From: Thelephora terrestris
Taxonomy: Eukaryota > Basidiomycota > Agaricomycetes > Thelephorales > Thelephoraceae
Direction: 5' to 3'
Assembly (NCBI GenBank): GCA_015956445.1
Contig: WIUZ02000024.1
Location: 496,001-560,000, forward strand
Length of the DNA stretch: 64,000 nucleotides
Made by a program: the position numbers and the translations under genes
Part shown: positions 34,028-45,068 of the stretch, piece after piece
Numbering within the stretch: position 1 is the first letter of the stretch
Layout of the letters: each line of letters starts with the position of its first letter
Notes under the pieces: generated by a model
What the model was told of the DNA's origin: nothing
What the model saw: only the letters and a program-made list of their open reading frames with translations
Databases searched by the model: none

Positions 34028-36724
34028 CTACTTATCCGACCGGATTCGGGAAAGAACCTCTTCGAACGCCGGGATCGGAGAACCAGGGTGAGTATGGAAT
34101 CTGGCCGGCGAAGGGGGAACACTTTGATCCATCAGTTTTGGCATGTCGGCTGCAAGGACAAGGCCGTCTAAAGAAGAGTTAGGAGGTAAATCGCCGATTT
34201 TTTTGGTATTTAAGGTGGGGGTACGAGAAGAGAAGCGGTGAACTGGAGATCGCACTGGGAGAGAAAAAGAGATTAAATTTAAGCCGAGGACAAGACGCGG
34301 ACCATGTCAATGAGCTCACGGATATCGTCCAGGAAGATCCCAATTCTGCCAAAGGACAAGGAAGTGTCGATCGGAGGGGTTGACGGGGGAGGAATGGAGT
34401 TATGGGGGGATGGGATTGACGTCGAGTCCACAGGAGCCAGATCTTCGGGAACCAAGCTGGATGGTGATGTGTCGATAACAGGAGGGGGAGCGGGCCGAGT
34501 GTCTTCGTCCTTGACCGCAACGGCCTTCGACGATCTCCGAATGGATAGACTGGCTGAGGAGAACTTAGTTAAGAGCGAAGAGAGGAAATTGGCTACAAAT
34601 ACTTACAAATGTCATCGAGGAAACTAGGGGCCTCTCCCAACGTCAAGTTGGCAGATGTTGCGGCCTCGGATAATCTTTCGGACTCGGAGCCTGAGTAGAA
34701 CGACACCTCCTCTTGCTTACCGATGGCCTCCAGGATCAATTGAAGACCGACGTCAATTGATGGTAATGCTGGAACGACCAGTGTCTCCGGGGAAGGACTT
34801 GATTTCTTTGTGCGGGAACTGGCGAAAACGGAGTGAGGAGAAGGGGTGGGGTTTGAAGTCTTGTCCGCGTCGAAGGGGTTCCTTTCGTCGAAAAGCATCT
34901 CCATGCCCATTGGAAGAGCTGGTATTGGTTCTGTCTCTTCTGAGACAGCGGAGCCCCGTTCGGATGAATAAGACGACCCGAGGGAGGACCTTGAGGCAGC
35001 GAGCTCCTCGACTGTTGAGGGCCAACAGTTGGTGCAATCCAGTGCCGAGCAGAGTTCCCTTATCTTCACGAGCGTTGCTTTCTCGTCGTCTGTCAAAAGG
35101 CAGTTTAGCTACGCGCAATTAGGGGATAAATTACCCGAAACCCACCCACGAGATCCCGCAAAGCCCGAATATTAGGCGACATTGCTAATGTCGAGGCGCG
35201 CTTGCTCGTGGCATCGGAGTACAGTCTCGAAGGGGCCGCATGACCTATATCAATTTGCCCGTATCAGAAAATGGTAATAACATGGGTAGTGGACACGAAC
35301 CGCGCTCAGCTTGGAGGCGCAGGTATGCGTCTCTGGCTTTGCGGGAATCGTCCTGGTCAAAAGCCCCTGTTCTCTTGCTTGAAACAGGGGTTGTGACGGG
35401 GGCGAATCCTGTAATGCGAGTCAGAGAATGTTAAGATGATCCACAAAGTCAGCGAACGCAGGCATACCTGTTGGGTTTGAGATGCGGTTTTTAGGGGGGT
35501 GGGAAGGAATGGGTTTCTGAATTGCCATAGGGTCCAGGGGGCATTCGGAGACCGGGTTGCAAGGAGCTGAGTCGGGGGCCCAGAACTAGCAAATGCGTGA
35601 GCTGGGAATCAATGTGAGTTGGAAAAGATCAAAGACCCACCGGATCATCCGTGACCATATGGGGCGCAAATCCCAAGCCTGAGATAAATTAGTGAAGGCC
35701 TCGTGGAGGATTGCGTCAGCATGTAACAATTACCTTGGTGCGTTGGGGGGTTGAAGAATGGCGTCGATGGTGAGCTTATGGGGGAGGTATCGTCACTTCC
35801 TGAGCCGAGTACAGGGGCGGGAAGTGGGCCAGCCGGGATAGGAGAGTCGTCATCTGGCGTGAAAGGTTTGAAATGAGCGAAACATCAAAAAATAATGAGG
35901 AGTTCACTTACGAGCACTGGTCACGACCCGCAACTGCGACTTGCGTTCCGTGCGAGTGGCAAAACGGGGGATAAACGGGGAGCCCCCGTAGCCGGAGTCG
36001 ACGGTCGACGGTACAAAAGCGCCTGTAAACGCGTAAGTGCGGTGAAAATTCCAGCATGTTAAATCCCACTCACCGGCGAAAGCTTGCCGACGGAAGGATC
36101 CGGCGGCGCTGGGTTGTGATAGGGGGGTCCAATCAGTGTTAGGACCAACCTCTGTGGGGGACGGGGGGAAGGAAGAAGGGGAGGGGGGTTGGTATGCTGG
36201 GTGTTCCGATGGGGTTGAGACGATGGAAGTGGGCCGAACTGCATTATTAGCACATACCTGTTAACATGAGAAGAGGTGTCAGCTCCGAGCGATGTTCGAT
36301 TAGATGGAGCCTCACTATGATGCAAACACATCCCAGTACCAACGAGACCATCATCAGCCACAGGGCCCATAGGGAACCAGCGGCAACTAGGGGGAATTAA
36401 GTCAATCGTTTAAAAGGGGTGAGTTAAGTCGGATCACGCACCAGGGGGAATGGAAGCACCAGGGAGACTGGACGCATCAGGGGGACTGGAAGATTGAGCG
36501 GGGATCCCGGATGGGTCACAGGCGGGGAAAGTGAGAGTGATGGCGGCATTGCAGATCCCAGCAAAAATGATGATGCTGGGACCATGAACATGGGAGAGAT
36601 CGGGGGCAAGAACGGGGGAAATCAAGGCGGGGATTGAGATTATGGGGGTATACATGGGCCCAGAGGTCAGAAGCAACGACCACAAGAGCAAAACCGCGGC
36701 TGAGAAGGCAGGGAGAAGTATCAT
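34028..36724 (-). CDS. Membrane protein with secretory N-terminus and long disordered tail, unknown
   Basis: Twelve exons (36724-36442, 36386-36316, 36257-36074, 36022-35912, 35853-35734, 35678-35641, 35585-35468, 35408-35301, 35244-35150, 35108-34607, 34553-34320, 34254-34028) close to 696 aa. Residues 1-20 (MILLPAFSAAVLLLWSLLLT) look like a signal peptide or first membrane segment. A short luminal or extracellular Pro/Ser-rich part follows, then a clear membrane helix near 98-118 (SLWALWLMMVSLVLGCVCII). The remaining 575 residues are hydrophilic, Ser/Pro-rich and probably cytosolic, with many SP sites. FLDDI occurs twice near the C-terminus. The topology resembles single-pass cell-surface sensors, but I recognise no family. 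Start at 36724: the frame extends upstream, but this Met gives the clean signal sequence. Confidence 0.78.
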
Positions 36725-37291
36725 CTTGTCTAGGAAGCAGTAGTGGAAAGAAGGGAATAATGCGAAGAGGAGGTAACCTTCCATCGTTTTATATGATCCT
36801 AAGCACAGGGAAAGTTTCAGAGACCCAAAATTTTCCCTGAGCTGAGCAACTGGGCACTGGAAAGCCTCTGCCAAAATTTGCTTCCGTCTCAGATAGGAGG
36901 GACCATGGACACAGAGAGCGCGTCCCTCGAGCAGGCTGACGTGAGATGCACCAATGTTTCAAGTCCAGTGTCAGGGGCAGCGTCTGACGACCTAGATTGC
37001 GGCGAAACTCGAGGCCTATAACACGCTGACCACAGAGTGAGGACATTCCTTTGGAAATCACCGGTATGAAGGTTTCACGCGAAGTGCTGCTTTTGATGAA
37101 AATACATGTAGACAATTGATGCACGACCAAACCGCGCATCATTTCCGTTCATCCAACCTGATGTAATGGAAACTTGTTTGCTGGGATATCTCTCAACGGG
37201 GAAAATGTGAGGAACCAAGTTCACATGAGCAACTGAGGGTCGGGGACCAACACGATCTATGCAATGATAAGGCTTGATAAGTACTTCCGAA
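36725..37291. other. Spacer between two minus-strand genes
   Basis: Upstream region of the membrane-protein gene and 3' flank of the F-box gene end. Open frames here lack coding composition or splice partners. Confidence 0.4.
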
Positions 37292-39065
37292 CTACAGCGA
37301 ATCTCTCGGTTTCAAGTAATCCTCGATCCGCCATCTGTGGTATAAATCATTCCAAATGCCTTCGGCGGAGGGTGATGGATCCGTTTGTTCAACAGTCTCC
37401 AATGGAATTCCGTCTTCCGCCCGTTGTTTCGCAAGCCTCCGAACGGACCTGAAAGTCACGGGGAGAAACTCCGGCGCAACACACAGACGAACACGCCTGA
37501 GCTTCGGGCAACGCTCTTTAGAGGCTCCGAGGGAGTCGAACCACAGCACCACACGGTCGTCCGGGCATTCCAAGAAAAGATCGTCGAGTCTGGTCAGGCG
37601 TGCTAGGAATTTGTCCGCGAACTCTCTCTCCCATCCTCCAGCATAGGTGGCCACAACTACTTGGGTTGCCTCTTCCCAGCCAAAACCAAAAACGTCCGAG
37701 ATCGTGGACAGGAGTCCGTCGGAGTCAGTGCCCTCGCCGAAGAACCCCGTAACCAAGGTGGATGTCCCTGCCGCACTATTTTCCGCCAAAAAACGGAGGC
37801 TCAGGCGCTCCCGCTCGATCCTAAAGAAGGACTGTGATCCCAAAGGTAATGCTGCCAGGTGTCGCAGAATGGTGACGGGGGTACACGAGAAATGCAAATG
37901 GCGGAGGTTATTTAAAGCCACGGGAGCGGGGGCCTGGGGGACAGGAGAGAATCGATAGTCACGAAGGGTGAGTGACTGTAGGGCTTGGTTCTTCCCGAGG
38001 AATCTGAGGAACGAATCCATGCCGATTTCAGAGCCGGCCCCGGTTGCCTTGAGAGTCAAGGAGGTAATGTTGAGCGAGAAGTCCAAAATCTGGGTCGGAA
38101 GGATGTTTTCGAGATACAGGGACTTGACAGTTGCAATATGTTCGTCAAGGATGGCTTGAGGGATCGACCCGTCACTTCTCGAAAAGCACCGCAACCTGAG
38201 CGTTTGGAGCGCGGGGAGCGGATAGAACAAAAGACCATATTCGGACGAGTTCCTTTCTTCCTCATCCTCGTCATACCCGACCGCTGGGAGGGAGATGTCC
38301 AGCGTAGCTATTCTATGACTTTGCTGAATCAAGTGATAATAGCCCTGTGCTTCTTTTACGTAGTCCGTCCAGGGGTCTCCTTTATCGGGGGGATCAGGAT
38401 AGATAGACCAGGTGCTGTGGGAAGACGCCCCGTCGCTGTTCTCGAGTTCCCCGGATGATGTTCGACTATTGTCGTCTTCATCGGCCACACTACCGTCGCC
38501 GTCATTACTGCCTCTGTCGTCGTTTGCAACACTGCCGTCGTCATCGGCGACGCTAGGCGAAGGGCTGGCATAGTCGGGGTCACTGCCGTCCCACTTGAAC
38601 GAGACGTGGATCGGTAATGTCTCGCTCCGTTGCAGACATTCAGCTAAAAATTTCGGAGTGGCCTTCACAACGCAAAAGTCCGTCCAAAACCCGGGCGAAG
38701 ATACAAGGACCAATCTCCAACGTTTACATACGTGGGTAAGTCTCATGACAGAGAACACACGTTTGTTATCGGGTGGCTCGGGTTCGGACTCCGAGTCCCA
38801 GGGGAGGCTCAGCTCGCAAATAAGCGTCAGAATCTCTACTGGGAGGCGGTTGATTGGGAGCTGGTCGTTTCTGCAGGCCAATATTGCATAACGCAGGTGA
38901 TGGAGGGATTCCAGGAGTGAGCAATAATCGGAAAGGTCGCCGATTGAAAGGCCGTTACTGAACGACCGTGGGTTTAGTCGGAATGATTTGCGTCAGGGAT
39001 GAAACGGAATACCTCAGGTTGATGAGTTTTTGTCCACAAGATACTAGTCGTCCCACGTCACCCAT
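37292..39065 (-). CDS. F-box protein with leucine-rich-like C-terminus
   Basis: Two exons, 39065-39013 and 38957-37292, with a 55-nt intron (GTATTC...GTTCAG) give 572 aa. The large exon has no ATG near its start, so the short first exon (MGDVGRLVSCGQKLINL) is needed. Next comes a helical N-terminus (NGLSIGDLSDYCSLLESLHH), then an F-box: INRLPVEILTLICELSLPWD, LTHVCKRWRLVLVSSPGFWT. A 70-residue Asp/Ser-rich insert (about 140-210) precedes Leu-rich segments such as LPALQTLRLRCF and LQSLTLRDYRF. This is the common Agaricomycete F-box layout, expected to be an SCF substrate adaptor. It is unrelated to the tandem F-box pair at 13-17 kb beyond the F-box itself. Confidence 0.85.
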
Positions 39066-40132
39066 ATACACGAGGGAGGTTTAAGTTGACAAAAAATGAA
39101 TGGTGTGGTCAAATCGGGGGAACAGTTCCTCAGACACCGAGTGATCCGCTGGGTTGATAAACGTAGGCTCTAGGCCGGAGGGAAGAAACTTGTAAATAAT
39201 TAGTTCTGGAGGGTGCTTTCTTGCAGTGAAGAACACACCGAAGCTTAGGCTCTAGCTCAGTCGCGAACGGCAATGCGTCATGAAGCACCGGCCAAGTGAT
39301 TCCTGCGTGCGACGGTGGTGAACAAGGGTGAAGAGAGTGCGTGAAAATTGTACATTGGCTACCCAGGCGGTCACGTGCTAAGAAGATGAGGTCTCTCTCA
39401 CAGGTCATCCAAGATCCTGGCTTGCATGGATATGAATTACTTATGGGAATGCCTATCCCGCAACCTAGAAAGTTCGCAAACCCGACGGGTGGGATTATCG
39501 GACCCCCATTTCTATACATCAAGAGATGGGCCGTGGTGCGGTTTGATTCCCCAGTCCGACTAAAGTCGACTCCTTACATCGTTCCCCAGTTATCTGCACC
39601 CAACCTAAGAGGACCTTGTTCTACTTCCATATTCCAGGCGCGTGCAATTTGGCGACATCCTGCAGTCTACCAACTTGGGGATATGTCATTCCCCCGACGC
39701 CCTCGTTGGCGCCACTTCATTCATTCCGGCACATTACATACACTGAACTGATGGGACTCATACAAACGCCGTGCTACAGCATACGAACGATCGCAGTCGC
39801 CTACTTCCTGCACGATCGCGGATGGCCTTTCGTCCCTGTCCGTGATGACTTTACGACGTAGTCCTTGGTGGGAGGGCGATTGGAGTCCCATTAACAACCG
39901 TCCTGACGAACAACTCTTGCCGTTGCTCTCACGCCCGGTGCCAGCGGCGACTTGGTAATGGGCGCGTCGTGATTTGATGGAAGTACGTATTCTTCGGTCC
40001 AAGTCATCATACATCATATCCTAGGAGACCTAGTCACTCAACCCTCCGAAGCTGATCACTCATAGTCACAGCGCCGTCCCAGCAGTTTATTTAAGCAAAC
40101 GACCCTCAAATCCCCTTCCCACATCCCTTTCG
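39066..40132. other. Divergent intergenic region, about 1.07 kb
   Basis: Between the F-box gene and the AAA ATPase gene. No supported gene. A TTATTTAAG stretch near 40088 may be the TATA element of the ATPase gene, about 45 bp before its ATG. Confidence 0.4.
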
Positions 40133-41747
40133 ATGTCTCTACGCAACTTCCTCGATGGCCACTTCAGTGAGGCCAACCTCAATGAACCGTACCAAATCAT
40201 CCGGCAGCTGCAAACTCTCTACCCAAACTCGGTGCATGTCCCCATCGTCGACCAATACTTTCCCATTGGACAGTTCCTGAAAGAGAACAACATCATCGTC
40301 AAGGGTCATCGCAGCGAGACCCTTACGACCTACGTTTTGACCTTAACGGGATCAGGGACCAATGCGAACCGATCCATCAACTCGAAGGACATCTGCGGGC
40401 TCACCTCGTTCTCTTACAAGGGAACAGACTTCTTGTTGTACAAGGTCGAGATCGAAGCATCTGGCGGAAACTGCGGACCTCCCGGGAGAAGCAGCACGAC
40501 ATTCTGGAACCTCTTGTACGACAAACCCGCAGGGGCGGATCTAATGAACGCAGATGCTGTGGGGAAGAGCCTGGTGAAAGAAGTCTATGATTGGATGCAC
40601 AGACCTGACGACAACAACATCTGGGTCTTCGACCGCGGACAGTGGTATCAAGATGAAGAATTGACCAAAGCCGTCGACTCTGCGAGCTGGGATAATCTCG
40701 TCCTCGAGAAATCTTTCGTAACAGGACTCCAGAGAGACACTTCCACGTTCTTCTCGAGCGAGAAGATTTACAAGTCCCTGGGGATCACCTGGAAACGAGG
40801 GATCCTCCTCCTCGGTGATTTTTCCCCTTTCACATATCTCCTGTGTACTGTTTACTTACGATCCACAGGACCCCCCGGAAACGGCAAGACTGAGTCTCTG
40901 AAGGCCCTCATTAAGACCACCCCGCAGAAGGCGTTGTACGTCAAGTCATTTAACTCCGCCGCCGTAAGTCTATTTTTGTGTGTCGATAACTCCCTATCAA
41001 TCCAAAACGACAGGGATCCGAATTTGCTGTTCGCCAAATATTCGAACATGCACGTCAATTCGCCCCGTGTATCCTCATCATTGAGGACATAGACTCGATG
41101 GTCACCCAGCACGTGAAATCTTTCTTCCTCAATGAACTAGATGGTCTCGTGCAGAACCAAGGAGTACTGACCATCGCCACAACCAACCACCCGGAACGTA
41201 TCGATGACGCGATACTCAACCGTCCGTCCCGGTTCGATGTCAAGTACGACTTCACCTTGCCAAGCGAGCCCTTGAGGAACCAGTTCGCCTTGAAGTGGAT
41301 TAAAAAGGCTCGTGAATCGGCGAGCGAGATTGAGAATTTGTTCGCGCGGAGTGACGATGAAGCCATAGCCGGCGACATCGCGAAGAGGACGGAGGGCTGG
41401 TCGTTCGCTTTCCTCAAAGAACTGTAAGTTGGTGATCTTCGCCCTGCTACGTTGGCTGATAACTGTCACCCCGTTTTCCCACCCTCAGGTTTGTGTCATT
41501 CCTCCTCCGATACGCCCACGACAAATCCCTCGACGAAACCAAGGTCTTTACACCTGAAGACATTGAAACGATCCTGTTCGATCAGATCTCTAAACTAGCC
41601 GTCCAAATTCTCAAACCAGAACCCGTGAACTCCTTCCAATTCGCACATGCTCCGTGGACTCCCCCGGGGTTCGTGAACCCACCAGGATCTAGAGGAGTTT
41701 TTGATGCGGAACAGTGCGGGCCCGTCCCTGATTTTGTGGAAGTGTAG
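40133..41747 (+). CDS. AAA-family ATPase, fungal type
   Basis: Four exons (40133-40814, 40869-40963, 41014-41423, 41489-41747) give 481 aa. The N-terminal 190 residues are a fungal-specific region. SWDNLVLEKSF and GITWKRGILLLG lead into Walker A GPPGNGKT (228-235), Walker B CILIIEDIDS, sensor-1 region VLTIATTNHPERID and the arginine region LNRPSRFDVKYDF. The C-terminus is short. The pattern fits AAA ATPases related to BCS1/CDC48-type cores, common in Agaricomycetes and without a known substrate. No mitochondrial targeting sequence or membrane helix is visible, so a BCS1 role in complex III is not supported. It could act as a soluble unfoldase or chaperone. Confidence 0.88.
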
Positions 41748-42285
41748 GTGTGATAATGCATCTCATATGGTTGCAAGCGGCTTGCTGGGGGAATGCGACC
41801 TCTTGTAACACTTAAACACATATACATGTGATCATCAACATGACTGAGTGATAGAACGTGTCAATGGGATGGCACCATAACGGTGCAATTGAATCCAGGC
41901 TCAGTCCATCTTCACCCACAACCCATCCAGGCTCAGCGTGCGGCTCGCGGGGATGTATTCGGAGTCAAGGACCGGACGCCCTCGGAAGCTGGATCCTCCG
42001 TTGGCTTCCGACTGTCTTAACTTCTGCATTGCAAGTTCATCGCAGGGTTGTAGCTCTTGCATAAAGACCTTGTGAATGTGTCAGGCCGACCTAGACGGTA
42101 TTGAATGTAGCGCACAGTCTGGGACTACTTGGAAGTTTTTTCAGATTCCAAAGAATTCTGATTTGTTACCATGGTGTAAGATGTATCCTGAGTCGGGGTA
42201 GTGTGTAGTGTAGCGCACATACATAGTACGATGGTCGTCGCAGTACCAATACCGTGGCAAGTAGTCATTTCTCAGCTCTTCAGCT
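41748..42285. other. Convergent spacer between the ATPase and P450 genes
   Basis: 3' flanks of two convergent genes. Nothing else supported. Confidence 0.4.
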
Positions 42286-44807
42286 TCAGTGTTCAGCTTC
42301 CTTAAATTTCACCCAATACCCATTCTAAACGAAGGTCTCATAACTGACAGGTTACAACTGGGTTCGATTGCTCACCTTCGCATAAATCGTTAAGTGAGAA
42401 CGGATCCACACTTTCTCCTCCCTCTTGCGCAAGTTGTCGCTCTTCGCCCACTCAGATGGTGGAAGAGACTGAGGGGAAGCCTCAGGGTCCCAAACGATAT
42501 CTTCGAAGGCTTGAAGAAGGCGAATCACCATGAACGACATCTCGTTGTACGCGAACTGGCAGCCCGGGTTTTAGTAACCTATCCGCACCATAATAAGATT
42601 AATCGTACCTGCTGACCGAGGCAGATCCTAGGCCCTGCGTTGAACGGAAGGAAGATAAATGGGTTTGGAACGAGGTACTTCTTCATCCGCTCATCCAAAA
42701 AGCGGTCGGGATCGAATTCCAAGGCTATTCGGTGCATCTTTAGCTCCCTCTTTCAGGTGAAATACATGACAGTTACCGTCCGGCCCCCATAAGTCTGTTC
42801 TACGATGCATGGTGAACACAGAGTAAATCACCCTTGAACCGGCCGGAATAAAGAAAGGTTGACCACCGTTCGGTGCGGGCCAAGTTACGTCTTGGGTTGC
42901 GTATCTGAAGTTGAACGGCCTATGAAAGTTCGGGTGTCAGGGGGCTAGCGGGGGATAATGGAAAGCAATTACACAGCAGGGAACAATCTAAGTGTTTCTG
43001 TGGGAGATTTTGTCAAACACAAGGTCCTCAATATGCATTTCTCTGTCGGGGCGTACCATTTATTGTCGCGCGAAGGTATTTTAGCTCTCTGAGGTCTTCG
43101 TGAGTGGGACGGGCGCTAGGACCGACGCGATCGAGGATCTCTTGTCTTAGCCTTTTCAGCACTTGAGGTTTTTGGGAGAGCATGTATAACATGAATGTGA
43201 GCGTTGACGCTGTCTAAGAGAAGATAGTTAATCAGTAAGACTTCAAGTTGTGGGACGGCTGGGACCCTACAGTATCCCTTCCGGCGATCATGATGTTAAA
43301 CATCTCGTCGCGGATTATCTTATGATCTGCGGGATGTAAAGCTCCAGGAAAGAAAATGATGCAGAATTGGGGCTCACCGTCCGTCAGGTTTACCAGGTGG
43401 CTTAGTAGTGTCTCCCCCTCAAGGTCATCACCCGCAGCACCCGCTTTCTTCTCCCCCTTCTTCTTTAGAGCGTGCTCAATAATAGGATTTAGAACTTTTT
43501 CAATAACGGCCATCGGTTCAACCATTTTGTCATTCCAAAATTCCACGAGTCCCCAAGCTTCATTCAACCGACTGCGCCTGGCGACCACGGATTGTGCAGT
43601 CAGGAAGGCGTCAGCGAATTTGTTTGCAGGGTGATTTCTCGAGGTTTGTATAGGAGCGGAGGGGGGATAGTTTAGCCCTGCTGAGAGCGAACGAATGTCC
43701 CTAGGAAACAAAGTCATGAGCATTTGACGCAAGGTGGTGCGTGACACCCCGAACGCAGGGACAAACATTCCAAAGAGAAATTCAGAAGCGGAATCAAGCG
43801 TGAACCTAGAGACAACGTCCTAGAAGACTTTCAGAAATGAACTCATGCGACTAGCGAGCATTTTTACCTGGAAATCGACGGCGTAACCTTGGCTCATCCT
43901 TTCCTTGACTTGCTTGATCGCGTCTGCTGCGTGACGGTCGAAAATATCAAAGTGAGTGATACGTTCCTTCGAGAAGAATGGTCTGGTCATTCCACGGTGG
44001 AACCTGTATCATCGATAAGTGATCCAGTGCACTTGTTATGATCATGGGCACAGGTAATTGCCTCCACATTGCGCCATCTGAATTGAACACCCCGACTCCC
44101 AACAATGGGTTCAATACCCTCCTCATCACTTCGCCTAGGGATGGTCTGCCTGGGCATCTTCATCGTGGGACAGAGGACCAAACACGAACCTTTCTCATAG
44201 TCATCAAAGCCTGTCGCAAGGATAAGCTACTCAGTCCAAGTCAACAAAGACGCGCTGAACCGGTGCGATTGCACAGACTTTAATGTGCTCCGGTTCTGCT
44301 GTGAAGATCTGTACGGGCGCGACGGTTAAAACTGCAAGTGGTTCTCGTAATGAACGGAAAGACGGACACGGTTGCCAAACAGAATTCTGAGATTGAAGGT
44401 ATGGCCGAACTTTGCAACCAGGTCGCCAATGGGATCACCTTGAGAATGCGATAAGTATGAGTGATAGAAGGATACGTTGGCACACTACCAAGATATATTC
44501 TCTCCTCCTTACTCAAGCCCATTATAATCTTGTGGATTGCGCCCGGAACCCAGGTGGGATTATGCGATGGTAGAACTGCGCCAGCTCTTCTTGCCTTGAC
44601 ATGGATGATCAAGTCACTCCAGAAGACCCGTATGCTGAATGCGGTGAGAGGGCTGAGGAGACAGGTCACGAAAGTGACCCATGTCGGCAAGTTGTGAACC
44701 TCGTAAGGGCGCAGAACGAATCTATCAACGATTCCAAGCGTCAAAGGAAGGAGTGAAGCCTGCGAGATCGTTGTGGCGAGCACCGAGATCCCGGGAGGTA
44801 CGCGCAT
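42286..44807 (-). CDS. Cytochrome P450, CYP63-like
   Basis: Fifteen exons (starts 44807, 44438, 44308, 44226, 44134, 44003, 43819, 43700, 43326, 43213, 42997, 42919, 42724, 42555, 42324; end 42286) close to 585 aa. It is a membrane-bound haem monooxygenase of the ER, fed by cytochrome P450 reductase. The N-terminal anchor is followed by [11 protein letters not shown]. The I-helix has MIAGRDT, the K-helix ETLRL, and the haem loop [11 protein letters not shown] with Cys 509 as the axial ligand. Long, basidiomycete-type sequence and blocks such as [20 protein letters not shown] point to CYP63, a white-rot family known for oxidising alkanes, alkylphenols and aromatics. The intron after ATGTGGAG starts GCAATT, a GC donor forced by the frame. 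Family-level call is strong; substrate unknown. Confidence 0.93.
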
Positions 44808-45068
44808 GACGGAGTACTCTCTGACCGAGTTAGCGAGGGAAAGTAGCAGTCAAGTGGCCGCCCTTGATTGACTTGACTCATTTATATACGCGTGGGTTGC
44901 TGCGCTTGGCTTCCGCGTCGATCCGGCCGGGATCACCTCCGGTCAGTCTCATCAGCATTTCTGACTTTGTCATGAATCACGATCATGTGAAAAGGTGGAG
45001 CTACTGCTTTCAACAAAATCAACGATGATGACGTCGATGCCACTGTCTGTTACTTATCTCTTTCCCTC
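44808..45068. promoter_or_regulatory. Shared upstream region of P450 and malic enzyme
   Basis: 261 bp between two divergent ATGs. On the minus strand, TATATAAAT at 44880-44888 is a good TATA box for the P450, about 75 bp upstream. For malic enzyme I see only pyrimidine-rich leader sequence. Confidence 0.5.

Noticed and set aside
39130-39751. Frames of about 130 codons on both strands in the 39-40 kb spacer
   Set aside because: They overlap each other on opposite strands, have no motif, and composition is not coding-like.
40133-41747. Calling the AAA ATPase BCS1
   Set aside because: It lacks the N-terminal membrane helix and BCS1-specific domain expected of the complex III chaperone. Only the AAA core matches.
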